64,000 bases of DNA from an uncultured Lachnospiraceae bacterium (GCA_905199445.1 CAJKGK010000019.1:6257-70256); one strand, 5' to 3'; positions 15,279 through 24,471 are shown, counted from the stretch's first letter. A program made the numbers and translations. The notes: a model not told the origin generated them from the letters alone.

Positions 15279-17690
15279 ATGCATCAATCGGATTTTAATC
15301 AGGACTGGAAGGTTTGGAAGGAACAGGATGCCTTTGAACTTGTCTTTAGAGTTCCCCAGGATGCTGTGGATGTGACTTTGCCTTATGATGCCATGTTTCA
15401 TGAAAAGCAGAGTGAACATAGTAAAAATGGCGGAAGGACAGGACATCTGGACGGTTCTGTATATAAGTATTATAAGAAATTTTTTGTGCCCGAAGACTAT
15501 AGGGATAAAAATGTTTTACTGCAGTTTGAAGGCGTTTATATGAATGCTTTTGTGTATATTAATCAATCTCTGGCAGGAAGCTGCGCCTATGGATATACGG
15601 ATTTTTTTGTCAATGCCAATGATTATCTCAAATTCGGGGCGGATAATGAGGTCCTTGTTCTTGTAAAATGTTCGGCGATGCCCAACAGCCGCTGGTACAG
15701 CGGCGGCGGAATTTACCGGCCAGTATCCATGCATGTGGCCGGCAGAGTTTATGTGCCGCCTTATACATTGCGTCTGACAACAAAGACCTTGGAGGCTGAC
15801 GGTGCCCTTGTGGAAGCAGAGGCTGATCTTAAAAATACCGATATCCGTGCCCTGTGGCAGCAGGTTACACTGGTGCTTTATGATCCCGAGGGGAATTCTG
15901 TGCTTACCCGGTCATATCCGGTGCGGATTAAAGGGGGAGAAACCGTTCATTTTCGTAAATCTGTATTTGTGGAAAACGCAGTATTATGGAGTGAGCATAA
16001 TCCGGCGCTTTATAAGCTGTATATCCGGCTTGAAAGTGAAGGTACTGTCACAGATGAGGACAGTATTGTTACTGGTATACGTATGATTTCGGCGGATGCC
16101 CGGCATGGTCTGCGTATTAACGGAGATTCGGTTAAGCTCAGAGGCGCATGTATCCACCATGACCAGGGGCTTTTAGGGGCCGCAACCTATGATGATTATG
16201 AATACAGGCGTATTCGGCTTTTAAAGGATGCAGGTTTTAATGCGGTTCGCTGTGCCCATAATCCTGCATCACAGGCCCTTCTTAGAGCCTGCGATACACT
16301 TGGCGTCTATGTGATGGATGAGCTGTCCGATGTATGGACGAAAAATAAGACAGACTATGATTATTCCATGGTTTTTGAAAAGGACTGGGAAAAGGATGTT
16401 TGTGCTATGGTTCATGCTGATTATAACCATCCTTCGGTAATCATGTATTCCACGGGAAATGAAATATTTGAAATCTGCTCGGATAAAGGCTTTGAGGTCA
16501 GCCGGATGCTGGGTGACAAATTCCATGAACTGGATCCGTCCAGACTGACAACCAATGGTATTAACGGTGCTTTTGCGGCCGGTGACGGTCTGGCTCATAT
16601 TGTCCATGATATTACAGGTGCTGATCCTGGAAGCGGGGATGTGAATGTATTTATGGGGGCCATGGCCACACATATGGCGGAAATTGTCTGTCACCCGATT
16701 TTATCGGATATTCTTGAGAAACTGGAAACAACCATGGACGTGATCGGTTATAATTATATGACAGCCCGATATTTAAAGGATGCCAAAACCTATCCGGACC
16801 GCGTGATGGTGGGCACAGAAACCTATCCAAAACAAATTGCCGAAAACTGGGATGCAATTACCCGGTGCCCGGCCGTGCTTGGGGATTTTACATGGACCGG
16901 TTATGATTATCTTGGAGAGGTATCGCCTCAGTATCCATCTCTGATCAACTCCGGTGCTGATGTATCTTTATTAGGCTGCCGCAGACCAATCTCTTATTAC
17001 AGAGAAATTGTTTTTGGACTGACGAAAAAGCCTTGCATTGCGGTTCAGAATCCGGCCAGCTTTGGAATTCCACGGGAATTTGGTCCATGGTGTTTTACAG
17101 ACTGTACGTTTAATTATAATTATGAAGGTATGGCAGGCAAACCGATTATGATTCAGGTCTTTGCCGGCGGAGATCAGGTCGCCCTGTACTTAAATGACCG
17201 GCTGATTGGACGTCAGGACTGTGGAAAAAGAACCCAGTATTACACAATGTTTAACACTGTATATGAACCTGGTGTACTCACAGCAGTTGCCTATGAAAAG
17301 GGTGAGGAAATCGGCCGCTGTCAGCTTTGTACAACAAAGCCTGCAGCAAAAATCACGGCCAGTGTTGATGAACATACATATCAAAACACCACTTTAACGG
17401 CAAAAGGCGATCATACAAAACTGGTATTTGTAGATGTGATCCTTAAAGATGAAGATGGAAAATGGGTTCCGGATGCCAGTCATGAGCTGACGATGGAAAT
17501 CCAGGGACCGGCATCACTGGCGGCCTTTGGCAGCATCGAGGCAGCGCATGACTGTGGTTTTGAGAAAATGACAGCCCGTGCAGGAGAAGGACGGGCTATG
17601 GCTGTACTTAAAATTTTAGGAGAAGGCCCGGTAACCGTGAAAATCAATGCACAGGGCCTGGAAGGCGGTACTGTAACTTTCAATCAATGA
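15279..17690 (+). CDS. Glycoside hydrolase family 2 protein (beta-galactosidase-like)
   Basis: 803-residue enzyme without a signal peptide, so probably cytosolic. Order: N-terminal jelly-roll sugar-binding domain (YNDFNQDW-type start, SGGGIYRPVSMHV at about 150), immunoglobulin-like domain (about 180-275), TIM barrel with GNE (acid/base Glu395) in VIMYSTGNEIFE and nucleophile Glu514 in VGTETYP, then a DUF4982-type and further beta domain. It cleaves beta-linked galactosides or glucuronides by the retaining mechanism; which one cannot be told. AGGAGG lies eight bases before the ATG. The 3' end overlaps the convergent HAD gene by 11 bases. Confidence 0.9.
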   Translation: MHQSDFNQDWKVWKEQDAFELVFRVPQDAVDVTLPYDAMFHEKQSEHSKNGGRTGHLDGSVYKYYKKFFVPEDYRDKNVLLQFEGVYMNAFVYINQSLAGSCAYGYTDFFVNANDYLKFGADNEVLVLVKCSAMPNSRWYSGGGIYRPVSMHVAGRVYVPPYTLRLTTKTLEADGALVEAEADLKNTDIRALWQQVTLVLYDPEGNSVLTRSYPVRIKGGETVHFRKSVFVENAVLWSEHNPALYKLYIRLESEGTVTDEDSIVTGIRMISADARHGLRINGDSVKLRGACIHHDQGLLGAATYDDYEYRRIRLLKDAGFNAVRCAHNPASQALLRACDTLGVYVMDELSDVWTKNKTDYDYSMVFEKDWEKDVCAMVHADYNHPSVIMYSTGNEIFEICSDKGFEVSRMLGDKFHELDPSRLTTNGINGAFAAGDGLAHIVHDITGADPGSGDVNVFMGAMATHMAEIVCHPILSDILEKLETTMDVIGYNYMTARYLKDAKTYPDRVMVGTETYPKQIAENWDAITRCPAVLGDFTWTGYDYLGEVSPQYPSLINSGADVSLLGCRRPISYYREIVFGLTKKPCIAVQNPASFGIPREFGPWCFTDCTFNYNYEGMAGKPIMIQVFAGGDQVALYLNDRLIGRQDCGKRTQYYTMFNTVYEPGVLTAVAYEKGEEIGRCQLCTTKPAAKITASVDEHTYQNTTLTAKGDHTKLVFVDVILKDEDGKWVPDASHELTMEIQGPASLAAFGSIEAAHDCGFEKMTARAGEGRAMAVLKILGEGPVTVKINAQGLEGGTVTFNQ

Positions 17691-18474
17691 TGTGATAATG
17701 CTTCAGTGCAAATTCAATGCCGTCTTTATCCACATCTCGGGTCTGCCATGTACAGAAGGGAAGAATTTCCGGCATACTGTTGCCCATGGCAATGCTGTTG
17801 GGCACATATGCCAACATAGGCAGATCATTGGTACTGTCACCGATGGCGTAACAGTTTTTTAGGGGAATATTCAGATAATCGCACATAAATTGAATACCAG
17901 TGGCTTTGGAATAGCCTTTCTGGACGATTTCTGCAATCTGATTGCCCCGATCAATATAATCAAGAAAAGGGGAAATATAAGCCTTAAAAGCCCTTTCATC
18001 ACTATCCTGGTTCATATGGACCAGGATTTTGTCATAAGTGAAAGACGGGTTCTTGATATCTATGGAAAATTCAAGGTTTTTGGCTTTAAACATCCGGCGA
18101 AGTTCATCGATAAAGCCGGTGGAAGGCAGTTCCTCATCAAAATAAATATGGGTATTTTCTTCAAAAAAACCTGGAATTTTCAGTTTTCGCATCATATGAA
18201 TTGTTTCCACACAGCGGTCATGAGGAATTGTATGTGAGAAAAGCTTTTGCCCGTGATAATAAATATAAGTTCCGCAGCCGCAGATCAGACCGTCAAAGCC
18301 CAGATCAAGAATAAAAGGATCGATATTAAAAAAGGTCCTTCCTGTATTTATAAAGGTAAGGTGACCGTTGGCTCTGGCCTTGGCAATGGCATTTTTTGTA
18401 CTTTGGCTGATTACAGTATCGCCTTCGGGAATTAAAGTGCCGTCAATATCGAAAAAGATCATCTTTGGTGTCAT
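17680..18474 (-). CDS. HAD-superfamily phosphatase (Cof/YidA-like)
   Basis: 264-residue cytosolic phosphatase. Motif I FFDIDGTLI is at residues 6-14, motif II is in FINTGRT at about 40, and motif IV GDSTNDLPML is at about 213. The cap region lies between motifs II and III, as in class IIB Cof-type enzymes that act on sugar phosphates and FMN-like substrates. It ends within the last codons of the GH2 gene on the other strand. Its promoter (18523-18551) is divergent from that of sufC. Confidence 0.92.
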   Translation of the reverse strand: MTPKMIFFDIDGTLIPEGDTVISQSTKNAIAKARANGHLTFINTGRTFFNIDPFILDLGFDGLICGCGTYIYYHGQKLFSHTIPHDRCVETIHMMRKLKIPGFFEENTHIYFDEELPSTGFIDELRRMFKAKNLEFSIDIKNPSFTYDKILVHMNQDSDERAFKAYISPFLDYIDRGNQIAEIVQKGYSKATGIQFMCDYLNIPLKNCYAIGDSTNDLPMLAYVPNSIAMGNSMPEILPFCTWQTRDVDKDGIEFALKHYHIID

Positions 18475-18522
18475 TATGATAAGCCTCGTTTCTAAATGAA
18501 TTCAAATATATAATCAGTGTAG

Positions 18523-18551
18523 ATTATATTTCCTCGGCAGCCATAATGCAA
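18523..18551 (-). promoter_or_regulatory. Minus-strand promoter of the HAD phosphatase
   Basis: On the minus strand TTGCAT (18546-18551), 17-base spacer, TATAAT (18523-18528). Confidence 0.8.
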
Positions 18552-18582
18552 GGGGAAGATTCAATTAAATTTCCAAAATAAA

Positions 18583-18611
18583 TTGTTTTTTCCAACTGTT
18601 TGCTCTATAAT
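18583..18611 (+). promoter_or_regulatory. Promoter of the sufC operon
   Basis: TTGTTT (18583-18588), 17-base spacer, TATAAT (18606-18611), 59 bases before the sufC ATG. Confidence 0.8.
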
Positions 18612-18670
18612 ACTGAAGGAATGGGAATATTAAATACAGATTGAATGGACAGTGAGAGAGGAGCGTTTTC

Positions 18671-19414
18671 ATGCTTGAGCTACAAAATATTTCCTTTGAT
18701 GTAGATGAAAATGATCGGACAAAGGGAATTTTAAAAAATATCAGTTTAAAATTGGAGGATAACAAATTTTATGTGATTACCGGTCCCAATGGAGGCGGGA
18801 AGTCTACGCTGGCGAAAGTGATTGCCGGTATTTATAAGCCTTCCGGAGGAAAAATTCTGTGGAACGGTGAAGATATTACCCAATGGTCGGTTACAGAGCG
18901 GGCAAAAGCAGGCATCAGCTTTGCCTTTCAGCAGCCGGTACGTTTTAAAGGAATTACGGTGTTTGACCTGATTCAGTTGGCTACGGGGAAAAAGATTAAT
19001 GTAGAAAAAGCCTGTCAGTACCTTTCTGAGGTGGGACTGTGCGCAAAGGATTATATCCGCCGTGAGGTAAATGCCAGCCTTTCCGGAGGGGAATTAAAGC
19101 GTATTGAGATTGCTTCGGTGATGGCCAGAGGCACACAGATGACGCTTTTTGACGAACCTGAGGCGGGTATTGATCTTTGGAGCTTTCAAAATCTGATTCA
19201 GGTGTTTGAAAAGCTTCATAAGAAAAATCACGGAACGATTTTAATTATTTCTCATCAGGAACGAATTTTAAATATTGCAGATGAACTTGTGATGATTGCC
19301 GACGGACAGTTGGTAAAGCAGGGGGCAAAAGAAGAGGTACTGCCTGAAATTTTCGGACGGGATGTACTTGATGAGAGCCGCAGCTGTAAATTTTATGATA
19401 AACAGGAAATCTAA
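18671..19414 (+). CDS. sufC: Fe-S cluster assembly ATPase SufC
   Basis: 247-residue ABC-type ATPase of iron-sulfur cluster assembly. Walker A GPNGGGKST is at about residues 38-46, Q-loop FAFQQPVRFKG at about 85, signature LSGGELKR at about 143 and Walker B TLFDEPEAGID with its SufC-type DEPEAG at about 160. It energises a SufB/SufD-type scaffold, here the next gene, whose start lies 12 bases on. No sufD, sufS or sufU follows, so this is a two-gene unit. Confidence 0.92.
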   Translation: MLELQNISFDVDENDRTKGILKNISLKLEDNKFYVITGPNGGGKSTLAKVIAGIYKPSGGKILWNGEDITQWSVTERAKAGISFAFQQPVRFKGITVFDLIQLATGKKINVEKACQYLSEVGLCAKDYIRREVNASLSGGELKRIEIASVMARGTQMTLFDEPEAGIDLWSFQNLIQVFEKLHKKNHGTILIISHQERILNIADELVMIADGQLVKQGAKEEVLPEIFGRDVLDESRSCKFYDKQEI

Positions 19415-19426
19415 GGAGGAATGATC

Positions 19427-20344
19427 ATGGACGAAATCAGATTACAGATGCTTAAAGAAATCGCAGACCTTCATGGAATTCCCGAAGGTGCCTATAATAT
19501 CAGAGAGAACGGAAAAAGTATCGGGCGGACATCCACCGATGAAATTGAAATTATTTCCAGACAGGACGGCAAAGGCCTGGAAATCTATGTGAAACCGGGA
19601 ACAAAAAAGAAAAGCCTTCACATTCCGGTGATTATCAGTCAGTCCGGGCTTTCGGAAGTCGTTTATAATGATTTTCATATTGGCGCTGACTGTGATGTGA
19701 CGATTATTGCCGGCTGCGGTATTCATAATCCAGGCGAGGACAGCAGCCGTCATGACGGTATTCACAGTTTTTATGTGGGAGAAAATTCCAGAGTGAAGTA
19801 TATTGAAAAACATTACGGTGACGGCGATGGCAATGGGGAGCGGATCATGAATCCTGAGACTGTTGTGGAAATGGATAAAAACAGTTACATGGAGATGGAA
19901 ACCGTACAGATTAAAGGGGTTGATTCAACTGTCCGTTTGACAAAGGCAAAGCTTGCTCAGGGTGCCCGTCTTGTTGTCATGGAGCGTTTAATGACTCATG
20001 GCAATCAAACGGCTGAGAGTCATTTTGAAGTTGTTTTGGAGGGCGAAGATTCTGCTGCCAATGTTGTGTCCCGTTCCGTTGCCAGGGATCACTCTTATCA
20101 GAAATTTGTATCTAATATTGTGGGGAATACAGTGTGCAGCGGACATACGGAATGTGATGCCATTATTATGGATCAGGCAAAGGTTGTGGCTGTCCCTGAA
20201 TTATCAGCAAACAGTACAGATGCAGCTCTGATTCATGAGGCAGCTATCGGAAAAATTGCCGGGGAACAGATTATTAAGCTGATGACTCTGGGGCTGACCG
20301 AGGAAGAAGCAGAAGAGAAGATTGTGGAAGGCTTTCTCAGGTAG
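19427..20344 (+). CDS. SufB/SufD family scaffold protein
   Basis: 305 residues, shorter than SufB of the full Suf operon (about 465) and lacking its N-terminal region. The beta-helix core is visible with HNPGEDSSRHDGIHSFYVGE, VRLTKAKLAQGARLVVMERL and the C-terminal ATDAALIHEAAIGKI-type sequence (here NSTDAALIHEAAIGKIAGEQ). That segment carries the conserved Glu/His region at the SufC interface. Together with SufC it forms a minimal SufBC-like pair of the type known from anaerobes and archaea. ATG at 19427 follows AAGGAGGA by six bases; the ATG at 19421 abuts it. Confidence 0.88.
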   Translation: MDEIRLQMLKEIADLHGIPEGAYNIRENGKSIGRTSTDEIEIISRQDGKGLEIYVKPGTKKKSLHIPVIISQSGLSEVVYNDFHIGADCDVTIIAGCGIHNPGEDSSRHDGIHSFYVGENSRVKYIEKHYGDGDGNGERIMNPETVVEMDKNSYMEMETVQIKGVDSTVRLTKAKLAQGARLVVMERLMTHGNQTAESHFEVVLEGEDSAANVVSRSVARDHSYQKFVSNIVGNTVCSGHTECDAIIMDQAKVVAVPELSANSTDAALIHEAAIGKIAGEQIIKLMTLGLTEEEAEEKIVEGFLR

Positions 20345-20356
20345 AAGGTGATGAAA

Positions 20357-21061
20357 GTGACACAAAAACAGAGCCCTCGGGGGCGCCAGATGTCAGAGTC
20401 CATGGTGATTGGAGCCTTTCTGGCGCTGGCCGGCGGCTTTTTGGATGCTTATACTTATATATGCAGAGGCTCGGTATTTGCCAATGCACAGACCGGAAAC
20501 ATTGTGCTTTTAGGTATGAATCTGGCATCCGGTGAATTTAAAAAAGCATTGGGATATATGGTGCCTATTGCCGCTTTTGCTGTCGGAGTGTTTATCGTGG
20601 AATGTGTCCGGCACTATTTTAAAAATAAAGGGATTAAAGAGCATCGTCGGTTTCACTGGCGTCAGATTATCGTGGCAGCTGAAATATTGATTCTGGCCAT
20701 TGTGGCATTTTTGCCTCAAAGTATGAATGATCTGTCCAACTGGTGCGTGTCTTTTGTGTGTGCCCTTCAGGTGGAAAGCTTTAGAAAAATCCGGGGTAAT
20801 ACGCTGGCAACGACGATGTGTACCGGCAATCTTCGTTCGGCCACGGAAATGATGCATCGCTACATCATTACCGGAGATAAGAAACTTCGGCGCAAAAGCT
20901 TGGAATATTATCTGATTATAGCGCTGTTTATGGCAGGAGCCGCCGCCGGCGCATTGGCTTCAGGCGTTTTCCATACTTTGGCGGTGCTTATATGCTGCTT
21001 TTTACTTCTGGCAGCCTTTTTATTAATGTTTATTTCCCCAGAGGCGGAATCTGGCGTATAA
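20357..21061 (+). CDS. YoaK/DUF1275 family membrane protein
   Basis: About 234 residues and six hydrophobic segments. The family signature GGFLDAYTYICRGSVFANAQ (about residues 24-43) followed by TGNIVLLG is clear. DUF1275 proteins are membrane proteins of unknown function, possibly transporters. The gene begins a few bases after the SufB-like stop, so it belongs to the same transcript. The start is uncertain: GTG at 20357 stands eight bases after GAAGG, while ATG at 20351 and GTG at 20348 are too close to it. Confidence 0.85.
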   Translation: MTQKQSPRGRQMSESMVIGAFLALAGGFLDAYTYICRGSVFANAQTGNIVLLGMNLASGEFKKALGYMVPIAAFAVGVFIVECVRHYFKNKGIKEHRRFHWRQIIVAAEILILAIVAFLPQSMNDLSNWCVSFVCALQVESFRKIRGNTLATTMCTGNLRSATEMMHRYIITGDKKLRRKSLEYYLIIALFMAGAAAGALASGVFHTLAVLICCFLLLAAFLLMFISPEAESGV

Positions 21062-21120
21062 AACCTTCTGAAATTTCCAATACTTATGAAAAAGCAGGTG
21101 TGATTTCAGGAGGTATTTTT

Positions 21121-22386
21121 ATGCCCTATATTAAGTATATTTATGCCAGAGAAGTATTGGATTCCAGAGGTATTCCTACAGTTGAGGCTCAGGTTTATAC
21201 CCACTGCGGCGTGTGCGGCAGTGCGATTGCACCTTCGGGAGACGGCGTGGGAATTTATGAGGCTATGGAACAAAGGGATGATTCGTCCAGACGCTATATG
21301 GGCAAAGGTGTTTTGCATGCCGTGGAAAATGTGAATAAAACCATTGCAAAAATGTTGACCGGTATGTGTGTTCTTGATCAGGTCGGTATAGATCGTATGC
21401 TGATTCGAAGAGATGGCACGGCCAACAAAGGAAATTTAGGGAGCAATGCCATTTTGGCGGTATCCATGGCCTGTGCCAGGGCGGCAGCTCTGTGCCAGGG
21501 ACAGCCGCTTTACAGAATCATGGGCGGATTTTATGCCCATACCCTTCCTGTGCCGATGTTGAATATTTTAAGCAGTGTCCATAGGGGATGCACAGGGATG
21601 AGTTTTCAGGAATTTATGATTATGCCTTCAAACGCAGAAAATTATAAAGCGGCGCTTCAAACGGGAGCAGAGGTTATTGACCACATGGAGCAGCTTTTGC
21701 TTCGGGAGGGCTGTGATACCGCCATTGGGCGGGGCGGCGGCTTTGCCCCTGACTTTTCATCCAATGAAAAAGCTTTAAGGTGGATTGTGAAAGCTATTGA
21801 GGCGGCCGGCTATTGTCCGGGAAAGGATGTGCAGATCGGCCTGGATGTGGCGGCAGATAAGCTTTGGATTAACGGAAAATATCAGCTGAATCCCAGGACG
21901 GCCATGGAAATGACCGGAGATGAACTGATTGAATATTATGAATATTTGTGTGACAAATTTCCTGTTTGCCTGATCCGTGACGGGCTGGATGAAGATGACT
22001 GGGAAGGATGGGTCAAAATGACCCGCCGGTTAGGGCAAAAAATCAGTGTGACCGGAGATCGTTTTTTTTCGGCCAGTCCGGACAGGCTAAAAATGGGCAT
22101 TCGTAGTCTGGCGGGAAACAGTGTTATTATTAAACCTGGACAGATTGGTACATTGACTGAAATTTTTCAGACTATAGAAATTGCTAAAAGAGCCGGATAT
22201 GACACGATCATTTCATATAGTCCCGGGGAAAGTGAGGATTCGTTTATTGCAGATCTGGCTGTGGCGGTTAATTGCGGAAAAATTTGTGCCGGTTCAATTA
22301 AGCGATCCGAACATACAGCTAAATATAACCGGTTGTTAAGAATATGCGATGAACTGGGGACTATGGGAACCTATGGCTGTTTTTAA
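21121..22386 (+). CDS. Enolase-like protein lacking key catalytic residues (probable pseudoenzyme)
   Basis: 421 residues that align with bacterial enolase end to end, from IYAREVLDSRG to KYNRLLRICDELG. Several residues fixed in true enolases are changed. IGRGGGFAP (residues 202-210) stands in place of V-G-D-E-G-G-F-A-P, so the catalytic Glu is Gly205. LIRDGLDEDDW has Arg286 for the Mg2+-binding Glu. SYSPGE (365-370) replaces S-H-R-S-G-E. Cys389 replaces the substrate Lys of I-K-T-G. The PSGDGVG loop lacks the Ser of P-S-G-A-S-T-G. Asp242, Asp313 and Lys338 are kept. Enolase activity is therefore unlikely; a binding or structural role is possible. ATG at 21121 follows AGGAGG by seven bases. 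Confidence 0.85.
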   Translation: MPYIKYIYAREVLDSRGIPTVEAQVYTHCGVCGSAIAPSGDGVGIYEAMEQRDDSSRRYMGKGVLHAVENVNKTIAKMLTGMCVLDQVGIDRMLIRRDGTANKGNLGSNAILAVSMACARAAALCQGQPLYRIMGGFYAHTLPVPMLNILSSVHRGCTGMSFQEFMIMPSNAENYKAALQTGAEVIDHMEQLLLREGCDTAIGRGGGFAPDFSSNEKALRWIVKAIEAAGYCPGKDVQIGLDVAADKLWINGKYQLNPRTAMEMTGDELIEYYEYLCDKFPVCLIRDGLDEDDWEGWVKMTRRLGQKISVTGDRFFSASPDRLKMGIRSLAGNSVIIKPGQIGTLTEIFQTIEIAKRAGYDTIISYSPGESEDSFIADLAVAVNCGKICAGSIKRSEHTAKYNRLLRICDELGTMGTYGCF

Positions 22387-22415
22387 CAGCATAAAGATTT
22401 TTTTTGTGAAAATGT

Positions 22416-22444
22416 TTGCATAATTTTGCTGAAAATGATATTAT
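22416..22444 (+). promoter_or_regulatory. Promoter of the Gfo/Idh/MocA oxidoreductase
   Basis: TTGCAT (22416-22421), 17-base spacer, TATTAT (22439-22444), 60 bases before the ATG. Confidence 0.8.
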
Positions 22445-22503
22445 ATTTATGGCTGATTTAGTTAGAATAAATCAAAAGTTTAAAAGGAGATGCTATAATA
22501 ACT

Positions 22504-23613
22504 ATGAAAAACGGTAAAGTACAGATTGGTATCATCGGCTGCGGTGGTATCGCAAATCAGAAACATTTTCCATCCTTAATGACACAGAAAGACCGGGTTG
22601 ATCTCGTTGCTTTCTGCGATATTATTATCGAAAGAGCAGAAAAGGCTGCAAAAGAATATGGTACAGCCGATGCAAAAGTGTACACAGATTATAATGAATT
22701 GTTAAAAGATGGCGACATTGATGTTGTGCATGTACTGACACCAAATGTTGCCCATGCGCCGATAACCATCGCCGCATTTAATGCAGGAAAGCATGTTATG
22801 TGTGAAAAGCCGATGGCGCACACGCCAGAAGCTGCAAAAGAAATGATTGATGCATGGAAAGCCTCCGGAAAGAAATTTACAATCGGTTATCAGAACCGTT
22901 TCAGACCTGAAGTTCAGGCACTTCATAAATCCTGTGAAAGCGGTGAACTGGGTGATATCTATTATGCGAAAGCCCATGCTGTACGCCGCAGAGCCGTTCC
23001 GACATGGGGTGTATTTCCAAACAAGGCCCTTCAGGGCGGCGGACCATTAATCGATATCGGTACCCACGCACTGGATATGACCTTATGGTGTATGGATAAT
23101 TATGAACCGGATCGTGTTCTGGGTTCTGTCTATTACAAACTGGGACATCTGCCACAGGCTACAGAAGGCAATATGTTCGGTCCATGGGATCCTGAAACAT
23201 ACGAAGTTGAAGATTCCGCAATGGGCTTTATTAAGATGAAAAACGGCGCAACAATTAATCTGGAAGCTGCCTGGGCCATCAATATGGTCGAATCCAGAGA
23301 AGCATCCACCACACTTTGCGGTACAAAAGCCGGCGCTGAAATTCATTCCGGTATGAGCTATAAAGAAAATGAATTAATCTATAACAGAGGCAAAAACGGA
23401 CTTCTTATGGAAGAAAAGATTTCTGCCGGCGGCAATATTGCCTACTTCGAAGGCGGTGCATCCGAACCTGGCGCATTGGAAGCTAAGCAGTGGATTGATG
23501 CCATTGTGAATGATACAGAACCGCTGGTTAAGCCGGAACAGGCCTTTGTGGTTACACAGATTCTTGATGCGATTTATAAATCTGATGCTCAGGGCAAAGA
23601 AATTGTATTTTAA
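22504..23613 (+). CDS. Gfo/Idh/MocA family NAD(P)-dependent oxidoreductase
   Basis: 369-residue cytosolic dehydrogenase of sugars, inositols or related polyols. The Rossmann start IGIIGCGGIANQKHFPSL (residues 7-24) is followed by HVLTPNVAHAPITIAAFNAG, then CEKPMAHTPEAA, the E-K-P motif with the catalytic-site Lys at about 100. A C-terminal substrate domain includes GGPLIDIGTHALDM, with the His of the family active site. It is monocistronic, with its own promoter and a terminator downstream. Codon choice is more biased than in its neighbours (many C-ending codons), which suggests high expression. The substrate is unknown. Confidence 0.9.
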   Translation: MKNGKVQIGIIGCGGIANQKHFPSLMTQKDRVDLVAFCDIIIERAEKAAKEYGTADAKVYTDYNELLKDGDIDVVHVLTPNVAHAPITIAAFNAGKHVMCEKPMAHTPEAAKEMIDAWKASGKKFTIGYQNRFRPEVQALHKSCESGELGDIYYAKAHAVRRRAVPTWGVFPNKALQGGGPLIDIGTHALDMTLWCMDNYEPDRVLGSVYYKLGHLPQATEGNMFGPWDPETYEVEDSAMGFIKMKNGATINLEAAWAINMVESREASTTLCGTKAGAEIHSGMSYKENELIYNRGKNGLLMEEKISAGGNIAYFEGGASEPGALEAKQWIDAIVNDTEPLVKPEQAFVVTQILDAIYKSDAQGKEIVF

Positions 23614-23682
23614 TTACATATGAAGGACCAGGCCAAATTGTCAAACAGACTGTGATATATATAATCTAATGGCCATTAGATG

Positions 23683-23725
23683 AGGGCGGACACGTTTGCT
23701 TATATGCGTGTCCGCCCTTATATTA
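23683..23725 (+). terminator. Terminator after the Gfo/Idh/MocA gene
   Basis: AGGGCGGACACG (23683-23694) pairs perfectly with CGTGTCCGCCCT (23707-23718); a loose T/A tail follows. A small palindrome CTAATGGCCATTAG lies just upstream. The rest of the gap from 23726 to the ilvN promoter shows nothing I can identify. Confidence 0.75.
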
Positions 23726-23814
23726 TTGCAGCCGCTGTTGAGAGGCTGTAGATCATAAAAAAGAAATGTCGTTTTGGGTGAAAGCAGGTAATAAAAAAAT
23801 CCCCGGCCTTTCCA

Positions 23815-23843
23815 TTGACAAATAAAGTCAAGATTGTTAGAAT
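23815..23843 (+). promoter_or_regulatory. Promoter of ilvN
   Basis: TTGACA (23815-23820), 17-base spacer, TAGAAT (23838-23843). The leader is only about 24 bases, leaving no room for a T-box or leader-peptide attenuator. Confidence 0.85.
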
Positions 23844-23872
23844 GGTTTTAATTCAGTAAAGAGGTGAAGTAT

Positions 23873-24373
23873 ATGGAGCGAAAAAAGGTACTTTCGATTC
23901 TTGTAGATAATACCGCCGGTGTTTTGAGCCGGGTTTCCGGTTTGTTCAGCCGCCGCGGATACAACATTGACAGTTTGACTGTGGGAGAAACTGCTGATCC
24001 CAGATATTCCAGAATGACGGTTGTAGTCAACGGAGATGACCAGGTTCTTGAGCAGATTACAAAGCAGCTGAACAAGCTGGTGGATGTAGCTGATATCAAA
24101 GAGCTTAAGGATGACCTTTCGGTATGCAGAGAATTGGCGCTGGTAAAGGTTCGCTGCAGCGGCGCTGACCGGCAGGCGGTGATTGCAGTGGCTAATATTT
24201 TTAGAGCCAATGTCGTCGATGTGGGCAGCGAATCTTTAATTATTGAAGTTACCGGTAATCAGTCAAAGCTGGATGCCTGTATCAGCATGCTTGGAGATTA
24301 TGAAATCCTGGAGCTTGCCAGAACCGGAATATGTGGTCTGTCAAGAGGGGCTCATGATGTGAAGTTTTTGTAA
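23873..24373 (+). CDS. ilvN: Acetolactate synthase small (regulatory) subunit
   Basis: 166-residue ACT-domain subunit that activates acetohydroxyacid synthase and gives it valine feedback control. The start KKVLSILVDNTAGVLSRVSG and then FSRRGYNIDSLTVG are the ACT-domain signature (residues about 4-41). The C-terminal domain has DVGSESLIIEVTG and a GICGLSRG end. ATG at 23873 stands eight bases after GAGG. No large-subunit gene (ilvB) is adjacent, so it must be encoded elsewhere. ilvC follows with its own promoter. Confidence 0.93.
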   Translation: MERKKVLSILVDNTAGVLSRVSGLFSRRGYNIDSLTVGETADPRYSRMTVVVNGDDQVLEQITKQLNKLVDVADIKELKDDLSVCRELALVKVRCSGADRQAVIAVANIFRANVVDVGSESLIIEVTGNQSKLDACISMLGDYEILELARTGICGLSRGAHDVKFL

Positions 24374-24443
24374 AATTTGGACCATAAAGGGTGGATTGTC
24401 CATCAAAGATATTTGGGAAACATAATTTTATCAAAAATTTATC

Positions 24444-24471
24444 TTGACAAAAGTTCAAAAAGGGATAAAAT
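24444..24471 (+). promoter_or_regulatory. Promoter of ilvC
   Basis: TTGACA (24444-24449), 16-base spacer, TAAAAT (24466-24471). Confidence 0.8.

Noticed and set aside
20992..21120. N-terminal extension of the enolase-like protein into yoaK
   Set aside because: The extra residues match nothing in enolase, and AGGAGG stands seven bases before ATG 21121.
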